A stretch of DNA of 64,000 nt, from contig NZ_SNZJ01000019.1 of the NCBI RefSeq assembly GCF_004363555.1, positions 25,746 to 89,745 of the forward strand, given 5' to 3'. Source of the DNA: Halomonas ventosae. GTDB lineage: Bacteria; Pseudomonadota; Gammaproteobacteria; Pseudomonadales; Halomonadaceae. Below, piece by piece: positions 18,116 to 26,941 of the stretch (position 1 is its first letter; every line of letters begins with the position of its first letter). Position numbers and translations under genes: made by a program. The notes beneath the pieces were generated by a model that ran no database searches, had not been told where the DNA came from, and saw only the letters and a program-made list of their open reading frames with translations.

Positions 18116-19071
18116 ATGCTGACTCCCTTGCTGGCATGGACGTTGAGCCGCTGGTCGATGATCAGCACCGAGATCAGGATGGCGCCGAGAATGACCAGCA
18201 CGTAGAAGGCCGGCACCTGCATCAGGTTCATGCCGTTGCGCAGGATGCCGATGGCCAGCACGCCACCCAGAGTGCCGGTGATACTGCCGTATCCGCCCGT
18301 CAGCTTGGTGCCGCCGAGCACCACGGCGGTGATGGTCCAGAGCTCGTAGTCACGGCCCAGGTTCGGCGTGGCGGCCCCCATCTGTGTCGCCAGAAGCACA
18401 CCGGCCAAAGCAGCGAAGAACCCGACGATGATGAAGTTGATCATCATGTGACGACCGATGCGGATACCCGCATCCAGGGCCGCCTCGGGGTTGCCACCCA
18501 CGGCAAAGGTGTTGCGACCATGGCCGGTCTTCTTCAGCACCAGGTGCATCACCAGGGTGCAGACGAGGAAGATGATGGCGAGCACGGGAAATGGCCCGAT
18601 CGAGGCGGCCCCGAAGTCGGAGAAGGCGAAGTTGGTGGCGTAGAAGGACTGCTCTTCGGTGTAGACGAAGATGAGGCCACGGACACCGATCATGGCCCCC
18701 AGCGTCACGATGAAGGCGTTGACGCCGGTCTTCCAGACGATCAGGCCATTGATGGCACCCAGTACCAGGCCCGATGCCAGAGCGGCGATGACCGCGATGG
18801 TGATGCCATAGTCCTGAAGGCCGACCGACAATGATGCCGCCAGGCCCAGGACGGCCCCCACCGAGAGATCGATGTTGCCGTTGATCATCACGTAGGTCAT
18901 GCCCAGGGCGATCAGCCCGATGGTCGAGGTCTGGACCAGGATATTGCTCAGGTTTCCGACGGAGAGGAAGTACTCCGACATGAAGCTGAAGAAGACGGTA
19001 ATGGCGATGACAAACACCCAGATCGGCTGGATGAAGCCACTGCCCTTGAGAAAATCCTTCATGTTAATCAT
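18112..19071 (-). CDS. Sugar-type ABC permease (RbsC-like), second subunit
   Basis: This 319-residue inner-membrane protein has about nine hydrophobic helices and the GNIDLSVGAVLGLAA motif near residue 62 and the AVGGNPEAALDAGI cytoplasmic loop near 200 that docks on the ATPase. The start is set at MINMKDFLKG because the upstream part of the open frame reads through the other permease in the wrong frame. It is 14 bases after the first permease. Together the two form a heterodimeric channel. Confidence 0.9.
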   Translation of the reverse strand: MINMKDFLKGSGFIQPIWVFVIAITVFFSFMSEYFLSVGNLSNILVQTSTIGLIALGMTYVMINGNIDLSVGAVLGLAASLSVGLQDYGITIAVIAALASGLVLGAINGLIVWKTGVNAFIVTLGAMIGVRGLIFVYTEEQSFYATNFAFSDFGAASIGPFPVLAIIFLVCTLVMHLVLKKTGHGRNTFAVGGNPEAALDAGIRIGRHMMINFIIVGFFAALAGVLLATQMGAATPNLGRDYELWTITAVVLGGTKLTGGYGSITGTLGGVLAIGILRNGMNLMQVPAFYVLVILGAILISVLIIDQRLNVHASKGVSI

Positions 19072-19085
19072 GTTGATCACCAGGT

Positions 19086-20096
19086 TCAGGAGTGAGTCGT
19101 GAACAGACGCTTGCGCTTGTTGGCAAGGTCCAGCCACACCGCCAGGATGATGATCACCCAGGTGACGAGCCATTGGGTGTAATAGGGATACCCCAGCAGC
19201 AGCAGGCCATTCTGGATGAAGCCCAGGATCAATACCCCGATGATCGTCTTCCAGACACTCCCTGCCCCGCCCAGCAGGCTGGTTCCCCCGAGAATGATCC
19301 CGGCCAGCACCAGCAGTTCGTAGCCCTGCCCGACGTTGTTCTGTGACCCCATGACCCGCGAACCCAGCACCAGAGCGGCACAGGCCACGCAGAAGGCCGA
19401 GATCAGATAGGTACTGAATACGCACCAGTTCTTGCGGATACCGGAATAGACGGCAGCAGCCGGGTTACCGCCGACGGCGAAGATGCGACGACCATAGCTG
19501 GTATAGGACATGACGACCTGCACGATGATCGCCAGCAAGGCAAAGAGGATGACCGGGACCGCAATACCCAGCACATAGCCTCGTCCGAAGAAGGCGAACC
19601 AGGTGTCGCTCTGGTTGGCGATATCGACGTTCTTCCCGCCACTGTAGATCAGCACCAGTCCCTGGATCGCCGACAGCATCGCCAGGGTGACGATCAGCGA
19701 ATTCAGCCTCATGAAGCCGATAAGGAAGCCATTGACGGCCCCGATCAGAAGCGTGAGGACGAACATCAGGATGATGGCACCGGCCGGCCCGATCTTGTCA
19801 TGCAGGTCGACGACCAGCACCGTCGAGAAGGAGAGCATCGACCCGACGGAGAGATCCAGGTTACCGCCGATGATGACCACCGTGACACCCACGGCAATGA
19901 TGCCGATGATCGAGGCCTGGCGGACCACCGTCATGATGTTTGACTGGGAAAGGAACTGTTCGGAGAACAGCGAGAAAGCAAACATGCAGATAAGGAAGAA
20001 GACCAGGATGCCCTGAGCGGAAAGAAAGTTCAGGAGACCTGCCTTATACTTCTTATTCAGCATGATGGCTTGTTTACCTTGTTCTACAGAAGCCAT
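19086..20096 (-). CDS. Sugar-type ABC permease (RbsC-like), first subunit
   Basis: This 336-residue inner-membrane protein is paralogous to the next gene, with GGNLDLSVGSMLSFS near residue 80 and AVGGNPAAAVYSGI near 210. The start at 20096 (MASVEQGKQ) is supported by AAGGTGAG five bases upstream; the longer frame adds 42 unlikely residues. The gap to the binding-protein gene upstream is 238 bases and holds a stem-loop. Confidence 0.9.
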   Translation of the reverse strand: MASVEQGKQAIMLNKKYKAGLLNFLSAQGILVFFLICMFAFSLFSEQFLSQSNIMTVVRQASIIGIIAVGVTVVIIGGNLDLSVGSMLSFSTVLVVDLHDKIGPAGAIILMFVLTLLIGAVNGFLIGFMRLNSLIVTLAMLSAIQGLVLIYSGGKNVDIANQSDTWFAFFGRGYVLGIAVPVILFALLAIIVQVVMSYTSYGRRIFAVGGNPAAAVYSGIRKNWCVFSTYLISAFCVACAALVLGSRVMGSQNNVGQGYELLVLAGIILGGTSLLGGAGSVWKTIIGVLILGFIQNGLLLLGYPYYTQWLVTWVIIILAVWLDLANKRKRLFTTHS

Positions 20097-20297
20097 GATA
20101 CTCACCTTTGTTGGCGCTACAGACTGAAGGCCAGGATGTTTCCGTTGCAGTCGACGCCCCGTTGGCATACCCGGGGGCATGCCACCGAAGCGAGTGATTT
20201 TCTGACCATTCGTCAAGGCCAACGGAGTGTGGTTTTCGGTATTCCGCGAGGGCCTTCATCGACCGTTGCGGAGCCATTGGCCAGGGATACGCGGGAT

Positions 20298-20318
20298 GGC
20301 ACGAGTTCCTTTCGTGCC
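20298..20318 (-). other. Stem-loop just after the binding-protein gene
   Basis: A perfect 7-bp stem (GGCACGA / TCGTGCC) with a 7-base loop lies 17 bases past the stop of the binding-protein gene, without a T run. Such hairpins commonly protect binding-protein mRNA and lower expression of downstream transporter genes. Confidence 0.5.
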
Positions 20319-20334
20319 CCTAGGCTTGCGATAT

Positions 20335-21273
20335 TCAGAACACGGGCTTGTCGAACTCGGCCAGGTTGTCGGCGGTGATCTTAGGTGTCTCGAAGAAGTT
20401 CATCTTCGGCACCTCTTCACCCGCCAGGACATCGAGGGCCGTCTGGAGCGCCGCTTCTGCGTCATCGACCGGGGACTGGTAGATGGAGCCGTAGTACTCG
20501 CCACGCTCGATGGCCTCGTAACCCACGGCGAAATTGGTGGCACCGATGAACACGATCTCATCGGCACGGCCGGCACTCTTGGCGGCATTCAGGGCACCGA
20601 CACCCATGTTGTCATCGCCGGCATAGACGCCGTCGATGTCGTCATACTTGGTGAGGAAGTTCTCCATGACCCGCTGGGCCTTCTCACGGTTCCAGTCGGC
20701 GGGCTGGGTCTCCACGAGTTCGACCCCGGGGCATGCCTCGGCCAGCTTGTCCTCGAAGCCCTTCGAGCGCTCCATGGCGGTGGTATACCCCGGCTGGCCG
20801 GCGATCTGTACGATCTGACCCTCACCGTCGAGGGCCTCGCACATCATCTCGGCTGAAGAGGCCCCCTGCTGGACATTGTCGGGACCCGAGAAGGCCGCAA
20901 TGTAGTCAAGCCCCGCCTCGGCGATCTTGGAATTGGTCACCACGACAGGAATGCCAGCCTTGTGGGCCTGGCGGATGGCCGGGATGACCGCCTGGCCGTT
21001 GGTCGGCCAGATGATGATGGCATCGACACGCTGCTGGATGAGGTTGCGCACCTGGCCGATCTGGCGGGCCACATCACCGCCGGCATCGAGCACGACGACG
21101 TCGACATTGCCATGCTTGTCGGCGGCTGCCTCGAAGGCGCTCTCGTAGGTGGTCTGGTAGCTGTCGACACCGACATTGTTCTGGGTGATGCCGATGCGGT
21201 AGGACTCCTCGGCCTGGGCAAGGCCCGCGGAGAGAATCATGACACTGGTCGCTAGCGCTGTTTTGTAGATCAT
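20335..21273 (-). CDS. Sugar-type ABC periplasmic binding protein
   Basis: The 312-residue protein has a signal peptide (cleavage after AQA near residue 21) and the type I periplasmic binding fold of the ribose/galactose group: YRIGITQNNVGVDSYQTTYESAF, VDAIIIWPTNGQAVIPAIRQAHKAGIPVVVTNS and DGVYAGDDNMGVGALNAAK. It is the first gene of the large operon and sets the import specificity. The ligand cannot be told; with ring-cleavage genes downstream, a cyclic polyol, glycoside or hydroxylated ring compound is possible. Confidence 0.9.
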   Translation of the reverse strand: MIYKTALATSVMILSAGLAQAEESYRIGITQNNVGVDSYQTTYESAFEAAADKHGNVDVVVLDAGGDVARQIGQVRNLIQQRVDAIIIWPTNGQAVIPAIRQAHKAGIPVVVTNSKIAEAGLDYIAAFSGPDNVQQGASSAEMMCEALDGEGQIVQIAGQPGYTTAMERSKGFEDKLAEACPGVELVETQPADWNREKAQRVMENFLTKYDDIDGVYAGDDNMGVGALNAAKSAGRADEIVFIGATNFAVGYEAIERGEYYGSIYQSPVDDAEAALQTALDVLAGEEVPKMNFFETPKITADNLAEFDKPVF

Positions 21274-21701
21274 GTTGTCACCTGCTTTGTTTTAGTTTGC
21301 TCTCGCCGACTCGCCGGAGGGGCTTGTCAGGGTCAGGGGGAGCTTAGGGCCGCGGCTTGATTCACCGCAACGCGACCATCCTGGCGAAATGACCAATCTG
21401 GATACTTTTTCGGCTCGCTCCGCCTCAGGAAGGGGCAATGGCAGGGAGAAGGCGGCACGGCGGCCCGTTAACCCGCTGTAAAGGCAAGGGGAAGCAGCAA
21501 GGCAACGGTTACTGAGGAATTTCGTGATCGCGGCACCGCGATGGTGCGGACTCAAGGCGCCCCGCCTGAAGATCACAGGCGAGGCGCCGGGTTTTCACTT
21601 CTCGAGGGGCGGGGAGAAGGTGAGTGGGGTATCAGGCCACCGGCGTCAGCCAGCTGGCATCGATGGCCTGCTTGCCGCGCACCGTATCGAGCGCGGCGCG
21701 C
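21274..21701. other. 428-base intergenic region upstream of the ABC operon and downstream of glnE
   Basis: The promoter of the operon should lie here; a CCAATCTGG half-site is at 21393–21401. Nearer glnE are two hairpins (21527–21542, and 21556–21588 followed by a T run on the plus strand). Translation of the operon-proximal part gives a PLTLTSPSGE-like string, reminiscent of common intergenic repeats, but no second copy was found. Confidence 0.5.
21556..21594 (+). terminator. Terminator-like hairpin with no annotated plus-strand gene before it
   Basis: A 12-bp interrupted stem (GGCGCC plus CGCCTG pairing with CAGGCG plus GGCGCC) with a 7-base loop is followed by GGGTTTT on the plus strand. 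No plus-strand gene ends upstream, so it may end a small RNA or limit antisense transcription into glnE. Confidence 0.5.
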
Positions 21702-24695
21702 TCAGTGACTTTGCGGTTCCAGCAGCCGCTGCCAGGCCTCGATCACCACCTGGCGGTGCTCCTGGAACGCCTCGTCGCGTCCACGAACGGGCTCGCGGGT
21801 CAGCGAGGCGCGATGGGCAGCGCTGCGCAGGGCCAGGTAGGCCTCGCGCAGCCGCTGGCATGTCTCGGCCGGCAGGCGCTCGGTGGCCTCCAGGGTCTCG
21901 AGGATGCGCATGTTGTCGCTGTAGGCCAGCAGCTCCGGCGCCTCATCGCCCATGGCCAGCACGGCGTACTGGCAGAGGAACTCGATGTCGACCATCCCGC
22001 CGGGGTCGTGCTTGAGGTCGAACTCGCCCTCCCCGCTCTTGCCGCCCAGGTGGTCACGCATCTTGTGGCGCATCTTGACCACCTCCTCGCGCAGCGCCTC
22101 GAGGTCCCGCTTTCGGCCGAGGATCTCGCCGCGAATCGTATCGAAGCGCTCGGCCAGGCGCGGATGGCCGGCCACCACCCGGGCCCGCACCAGGGCCTGG
22201 TGCTCCCAGGTCCAGGCCTGCTCACGCTGGTAGTCGGCGAAGGCCGAGAGCGTCGCAACCAGCAGCCCCGAGTTGCCCGAGGGGCGCAGGCGCATGTCCA
22301 CCTCGTAGAGGCTACCCGCCGGCGTCACCGCGGTGAGCAAGTGGATGATGCGCTGGCCCAGCCGGGTGAAGAAGACGGCATTGTCGATGGGTCGCTTGCC
22401 GTCGGTACTCCCCTGGGTGGCGCCGTCGTGGAGGAACACCAGGTCCAGGTCGGAGCCGTAGCCGAGCTCGATGCCACCGAGCTTGCCATAGCCGACCACC
22501 AGGAACTCGGGCTCGCTGTCGCAGCGCCCGCCCTCGCGGCGCTCCGGGAAGCCGTGCTTGCGGGTCAGGTGCTTCCAGGCCATGGCCAGCACCGCCTCCA
22601 GGACCACCTCGGCGATGTAGGTGAGGTAGTCGCTGACCTTCATCAGGTGGCGGGTGCCGGCGATGTCGGAGGCCGCCACGTGCAGCACCTGGGCATGCTT
22701 GAAGACCCGCAGCGCCTCGAGCTGGGCCTCCTCGTCCTCCTCGGGAATCCGGCCCAGGGCCTGGCGCAGCTCGTCGGCCAGGCGCTCCTTGTCGGCCGGC
22801 GTGTAGAGGGTCTCCGGAGTCAGCAGCTCGTCGAGCAGAATGGGATGTCGGGCAATCTGCTCGGCGATCCAGGGGCTGGCACTGCACAGCTTCATGAGGT
22901 GCCCCAGGGCATCCGGGTTCTCGCGCAGCAGCGCCAGGTAGGCAGTGCGTCGCAACACCGCCTCGACCAGCGGCAGCACCCGCTCCAGCGCCAGGTCCGG
23001 GGTCTCGCTTCCCGCCACGGCATCGAGCAGCAGCGGCAGCAGGGCCTCGAGCCGCTCGAAGCCGATGCGCTGCATGGCCTGCACCTGACGGGACTGGCGC
23101 AGCGCCCGCAGCCGCCGCAGGGCAGCCTCCGGCTCCGCCAGACCGGCCTCCTCCAGCAGCTCCCGGGCCTCGTCCTCCTCCAGCTCGCCGCGCCACATCG
23201 CGCGCCACTCCTCCAGGCCGACGGCACCGGTGGGCTGGTCGGCGTCATCGGCCTCCTCCACCTCCTCCTCGGGTTCGGCGATCACCGCATCGAAGTGACG
23301 GCGCACCCGCTCCCGAACCTCGTCGAGGCGTGCCATCACCGCCGGCCAGTCTTCCATGTCGAGCGCCAGGGCCACCCGTTCGCGGTCGATGTCGTCGTCG
23401 GGCAGGGTCTGGGTCTGGCGATCCTCCAGGGCCTGCAGCACGTGCTCCAGGTCGCGCAGGAAGACGTAGTCGGGCAGCAGCTCGTCTACGACCTCCTGGG
23501 GCAGCAGGCCGAGCTCGGGCAGGCGCTCCAGGGCGGTCTTCAGCGAGGTGACCTGCAGCTCGGTGTCACGGCCGCCACGGATCAGCTGGAAGGCCTGGAC
23601 GACGAACTCCACCTCTCGGATGCCCCCGGGACCGAGCTTGATGTTGCCCTGCATGCCCTTGCGCCGCACCTCGCGGTTGATCATCGACTTGAGCTCGCGC
23701 AGCGACTCGATGGCACCGAAGTCGAGGTACTTGCGATAGACGAAGGGGCGCAGGCTGGAGAGCAGCTCGGCGCCCGCATCCCGGTCGCCGGCCACCGGTC
23801 GCGCCTTGAGCATGGCGTAGCGCTCCCACTCGCGCCCCTGGTCCTGGTAGTAGCCGGCCAGCGAGGAGAAGCTGCCCACCAGGGGGCCGCCATCTCCCAG
23901 CGGGCGCAGGCGCATGTCAACGCGAAAGGCGAAGCCGTCGGCGGTCACCGCGTCCAGGGCGGTGATCAGCCGCTGGCCAAGCTTGGTGAAATACTCCTGG
24001 TGCTCCAGGGACTTGCGCCCGCCCTCGGTCTCGCCCTTCTCCGGGAAGGCAAAGATCAGGTCGATGTCGGAGGAGAGGTTCAGCTCGCCGGCGCCGAGCT
24101 TGCCCATGCCCAGTACCACCAGCCGCTGCTCGCTGCCGTCGCGACGCGGGGCGGGGTGCCCCCAGCGCGGCGCGAAATGGGCCTCGAGCCAGGCCAGGGC
24201 GCCCTCCAGGCAGGTCTCGGCGAGCCGTGACACGGCGCCGCTGGTGGCCCACATGTCGATGCCCGGGGGGCGGGTCAGGTCACGCCAGACGATGCCCAGC
24301 ATGCGGGCGCGGCGGAAGCGGCGGATGGCCCCATGCAGGGCCGCCTCGTCCTCGGCGGCCTCCAGCCGCTCGTCGAGCCAGTCGCGCAGGGCCTCCGCGG
24401 AGGGCGTCGCATCCAGTTCGCCGCTGGCATCCAGGTGCAACAGCCACTCCGGATAGCGCACCAGGGTCTCGGCGGCGAAGGTCGAGATGGCCAGCACCTT
24501 CGCCAGTTCACCGCGCCGCGAATCCGACAGCGCCAGCCAGTCCTCCAGCGGAGAGTCGCTGCCGTTCATGTCGGCCAGATTGTCGGCCTGCTGCAGCGAG
24601 CTCGCCAGCCGGTCACGGGCATGCGCCAGGGGAGCCCTCAGGGGCTCGGGAATGTCATCCAGCGGCAGGAAGTCATCGGGCAGGGCCATGGGCAT
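21702..24695 (-). CDS. glnE: Bifunctional glutamine synthetase adenylyltransferase/adenylyl-removing enzyme
   Basis: It adds and removes AMP on glutamine synthetase in response to PII state, tuning nitrogen assimilation. The 997-residue protein has two nucleotidyltransferase domains: GMGKLGAGELNLSSDIDLIF near residue 197 (removing activity) and VVGYGKLGGIELGYGSDLDLVFLHD near 730 (adding activity), each with the DxD metal motif. Length is slightly above the usual 940–950, from an acidic linker (EPEEEVEEADDADQ) near residue 470. Confidence 0.95.
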   Translation of the reverse strand: MPMALPDDFLPLDDIPEPLRAPLAHARDRLASSLQQADNLADMNGSDSPLEDWLALSDSRRGELAKVLAISTFAAETLVRYPEWLLHLDASGELDATPSAEALRDWLDERLEAAEDEAALHGAIRRFRRARMLGIVWRDLTRPPGIDMWATSGAVSRLAETCLEGALAWLEAHFAPRWGHPAPRRDGSEQRLVVLGMGKLGAGELNLSSDIDLIFAFPEKGETEGGRKSLEHQEYFTKLGQRLITALDAVTADGFAFRVDMRLRPLGDGGPLVGSFSSLAGYYQDQGREWERYAMLKARPVAGDRDAGAELLSSLRPFVYRKYLDFGAIESLRELKSMINREVRRKGMQGNIKLGPGGIREVEFVVQAFQLIRGGRDTELQVTSLKTALERLPELGLLPQEVVDELLPDYVFLRDLEHVLQALEDRQTQTLPDDDIDRERVALALDMEDWPAVMARLDEVRERVRRHFDAVIAEPEEEVEEADDADQPTGAVGLEEWRAMWRGELEEDEARELLEEAGLAEPEAALRRLRALRQSRQVQAMQRIGFERLEALLPLLLDAVAGSETPDLALERVLPLVEAVLRRTAYLALLRENPDALGHLMKLCSASPWIAEQIARHPILLDELLTPETLYTPADKERLADELRQALGRIPEEDEEAQLEALRVFKHAQVLHVAASDIAGTRHLMKVSDYLTYIAEVVLEAVLAMAWKHLTRKHGFPERREGGRCDSEPEFLVVGYGKLGGIELGYGSDLDLVFLHDGATQGSTDGKRPIDNAVFFTRLGQRIIHLLTAVTPAGSLYEVDMRLRPSGNSGLLVATLSAFADYQREQAWTWEHQALVRARVVAGHPRLAERFDTIRGEILGRKRDLEALREEVVKMRHKMRDHLGGKSGEGEFDLKHDPGGMVDIEFLCQYAVLAMGDEAPELLAYSDNMRILETLEATERLPAETCQRLREAYLALRSAAHRASLTREPVRGRDEAFQEHRQVVIEAWQRLLEPQSH

Positions 24696-24756
24696 CTCGC
24701 ATCCGGTTCACGAATGCCTCCAGCATAGCGAAGCCTGCCCCGCCCCATAACCCGGC

Positions 24757-25128
24757 CTAGCCGAGGAATTTCTCCCAGGCCAGCAACCCCCAGGTCAGGC
24801 CAGCGGTAATCAGCGACAGCATCACGGCCGCCGAGCCGATGTCCTTGGCGCGCCCCGAGAGCTCGTGGAGCTCGGTGCCGATGCGATCCACCACGTTCTC
24901 GATGGCGCTGTTGAGCAGCTCCACGATCAGCACCAGCAGGCAGCTGCCCACCAGCAGGATCCACTCCACCGGACCCTGGCCGATCCACCAGGCCAGCGGC
25001 AGCAGGACCACACCGATCCCGAGTTCCTGGCGGAAGGCGGCCTCGTTGCGAAAGGCCGCCCTGAGGCCCTTGAGGGAGTAGCAGGTGGAGTGCACCAGGT
25101 GCCGCCAGCCGGTGTGTCCTGGCTTCAT
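24757..25128 (-). CDS. dgkA: Diacylglycerol kinase
   Basis: This small inner-membrane enzyme phosphorylates diacylglycerol released by membrane-derived oligosaccharide synthesis. Its 123 residues have three hydrophobic helices and the signature VELLNSAIENVVDR near residue 70 with the catalytic glutamate. It lies 61 bases upstream of glnE on the same strand and 18 bases after dacB. Confidence 0.93.
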   Translation of the reverse strand: MKPGHTGWRHLVHSTCYSLKGLRAAFRNEAAFRQELGIGVVLLPLAWWIGQGPVEWILLVGSCLLVLIVELLNSAIENVVDRIGTELHELSGRAKDIGSAAVMLSLITAGLTWGLLAWEKFLG

Positions 25129-25146
25129 GTCGCGCGCTCCGGGGGT

Positions 25147-26580
25147 TCAGTGGGCATCGATCATCGCCTCGAGGTCGGCGGCCAGCGGGTCGAGCACCTG
25201 CTGCCAGTTGAGCCAGGGGGTGCTGGAGGTGCCGTTGACGAGCGCCGCGAACACGCCCCACTGCCCGCTGCGGGTGCGGAAGTAGCCGCCCACGGCGCGC
25301 ACCGCCACCGGCTGGTTGAGGGTGCCGGTCTTGAGCATGACATGCTGCTGGAAGGTCATCGAGCCGCGGCGCAGGAAGCGCATCACGCCGTTGGCCGGCG
25401 ACTGCAGGGCCGCGACGAAGCTGGGGAAGAGCGCCGGCCGGCGGTACATGCTCTCCAGCAGGGCGGTGATGCCCGCCGCCGAGGTGCGGTTCTCCGGGGT
25501 CAGGCCGCTGCCGCTGCGCAGGGTCACGGGCCCGTGGTCGGGCAGCCCGGCCACGAAGGCCTCCAGCGCCCCGCCAGCCTGCACCAGGCCGGCGCGGGGC
25601 GACTCCACCAGGTTCAGCGCCAGCTGGTCGGCCATGAAATTGTTGGAGTGGTTGAGGGTACGCAGCAGCAGCTCCTGCAGCGGCTCGCTCTCCACGTAGG
25701 CCAGGGCGCGCGCCTCGGCCGGCGGCTCGGTGGAGGCCACGCCGGCACCGTCGCGCACGCCGATCCCGGCCTGTTCCAGCATCGCCAGCAGGGTGGCCGC
25801 GCTCTGGCGCGCCGGGTCGGAGCTGGCGCGGTAGATGGTGCGGGGACGGGCATTGGTAGAGATCTGTCCGCTCACCACCATGACGTCGCCGCTGTCGCGC
25901 AGCACACGCTCGGCATTGAGCCGGGTGCCGCTGTCGTCGGGCTGGGTCTCGACGCGATTGTCGATCCCGACGATCGGCGCCTGGCTGTCGCAGCTGGTGA
26001 TGCGGGCGGGGTCGCCGGGCACGGCGGCGGGTGCCACGCTGACGCACCAGCTGCCGTGGTTCACCCCGGCCGAGGAGAGCAGCGCACTGTAGGCGTTGGC
26101 CACCCGGGAGTGGGCCTGGCAGCGGTCGGTGGTGATGCACTCCACCGGGCCATAGCGCCACTGGCTGACCACCAGGCGCCCCTCGACCCGACGCACGCCG
26201 GCCTGGTGGAGTCGCTGGGTGAGGCGCCACAGGTCCTCGCTGGTCAGCATCGGGTCGCCGCCGCCGTCGAGCACCAGGTCACCGTGCAGGACCCCGTCCG
26301 CATCGGGCTCGGCCAGGCTCACCAGCCGGGTGGAGAAGCGGTGCTGGGGGCCCCAGCGGTCCAGCGCCGCCGCCGCCAGGTAGACCTTGGAGACCGAGGC
26401 CGGCGACAGCTGGCGTTCGGGCTCGATGGCACCTAGGAGCTCGCCGCTGTCCAGCAGGCGGGCCTCGGCACCGAGCAGGAAGCCCTTGTCGGCGAGCTCC
26501 GCCAGGCGGGTAAAGCCGCTCGCCTGGGCGAACAGCGGCAGCAGCATCAGCAGGACGCAGAGCAGCGGGCGACGGCGCAT
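25147..26580 (-). CDS. dacB: D-alanyl-D-alanine carboxypeptidase/endopeptidase (PBP4 type)
   Basis: This periplasmic class C penicillin-binding protein trims peptidoglycan cross-links. The start MRRRPLLCVLL is chosen for the TGGAGG site upstream; a signal peptide ends near residue 20 (FAQASG). The three active-site motifs are in order: SPASVSK near residue 60, HSNN near 310 and KTGT near 410. Length is 477 residues, normal for DacB. Confidence 0.93.
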   Translation of the reverse strand: MRRRPLLCVLLMLLPLFAQASGFTRLAELADKGFLLGAEARLLDSGELLGAIEPERQLSPASVSKVYLAAAALDRWGPQHRFSTRLVSLAEPDADGVLHGDLVLDGGGDPMLTSEDLWRLTQRLHQAGVRRVEGRLVVSQWRYGPVECITTDRCQAHSRVANAYSALLSSAGVNHGSWCVSVAPAAVPGDPARITSCDSQAPIVGIDNRVETQPDDSGTRLNAERVLRDSGDVMVVSGQISTNARPRTIYRASSDPARQSAATLLAMLEQAGIGVRDGAGVASTEPPAEARALAYVESEPLQELLLRTLNHSNNFMADQLALNLVESPRAGLVQAGGALEAFVAGLPDHGPVTLRSGSGLTPENRTSAAGITALLESMYRRPALFPSFVAALQSPANGVMRFLRRGSMTFQQHVMLKTGTLNQPVAVRAVGGYFRTRSGQWGVFAALVNGTSSTPWLNWQQVLDPLAADLEAMIDAH

Positions 26581-26611
26581 GGGACCTCCAGGCAGCATGA
26601 GAGGCCTCAGC

Positions 26612-26941
26612 TTAATGGGACGAGACGGAAGAGAACACCTGGATCACCACCACGCCACCAACGATCATGGCGAGGCCCAGCAGTGCCGGCAGGTCCGGCT
26701 TCTCGCCATAGACCAGGATGCCCACCAGGGTCACCAGCACGATGCCGAGTCCCGCCCAGAAGGCGTAGGCGATGCCCACCGGCATGGTGCGCAGCACCAG
26801 GGCGAGCAGGTAGAAGGCCAGCCCATAGCCGACCACCACCGTGACGCTGGGCCATAGCCGGCTGAAGCCCTCGGAGGCCTTCAACGCACTGGTGGCGACC
26901 ACCTCGGCGACGATCGCCAGGGCCAGGAACAGGAATGCCAT
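26612..26941 (-). CDS. Small multidrug resistance (SMR) family transporter
   Basis: This 109-residue protein has four hydrophobic helices; the first holds the essential glutamate of the family (LALAIVAEVVATSALKASEGF, Glu near residue 12), and PVGIAYAFWAGLGIV near 55 is the typical second motif. SMR proteins are proton-coupled exporters of quaternary ammonium compounds or guanidinium. The start codon shares one base with the upstream methyltransferase stop. Confidence 0.9.
   Translation of the reverse strand: MAFLFLALAIVAEVVATSALKASEGFSRLWPSVTVVVGYGLAFYLLALVLRTMPVGIAYAFWAGLGIVLVTLVGILVYGEKPDLPALLGLAMIVGGVVVIQVFSSVSSH

Noticed and set aside
21291..21480. Possible intergenic repeat giving a PLTLTSPSGE-like translation
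   Set aside because: Only one copy was seen in this window, so a repeat family cannot be supported here.
21624..24230. Plus-strand open frame of 868 codons across glnE
   Set aside because: Antisense shadow of glnE with leucine/glutamine/glycine-rich nonsense and no ribosome binding site.
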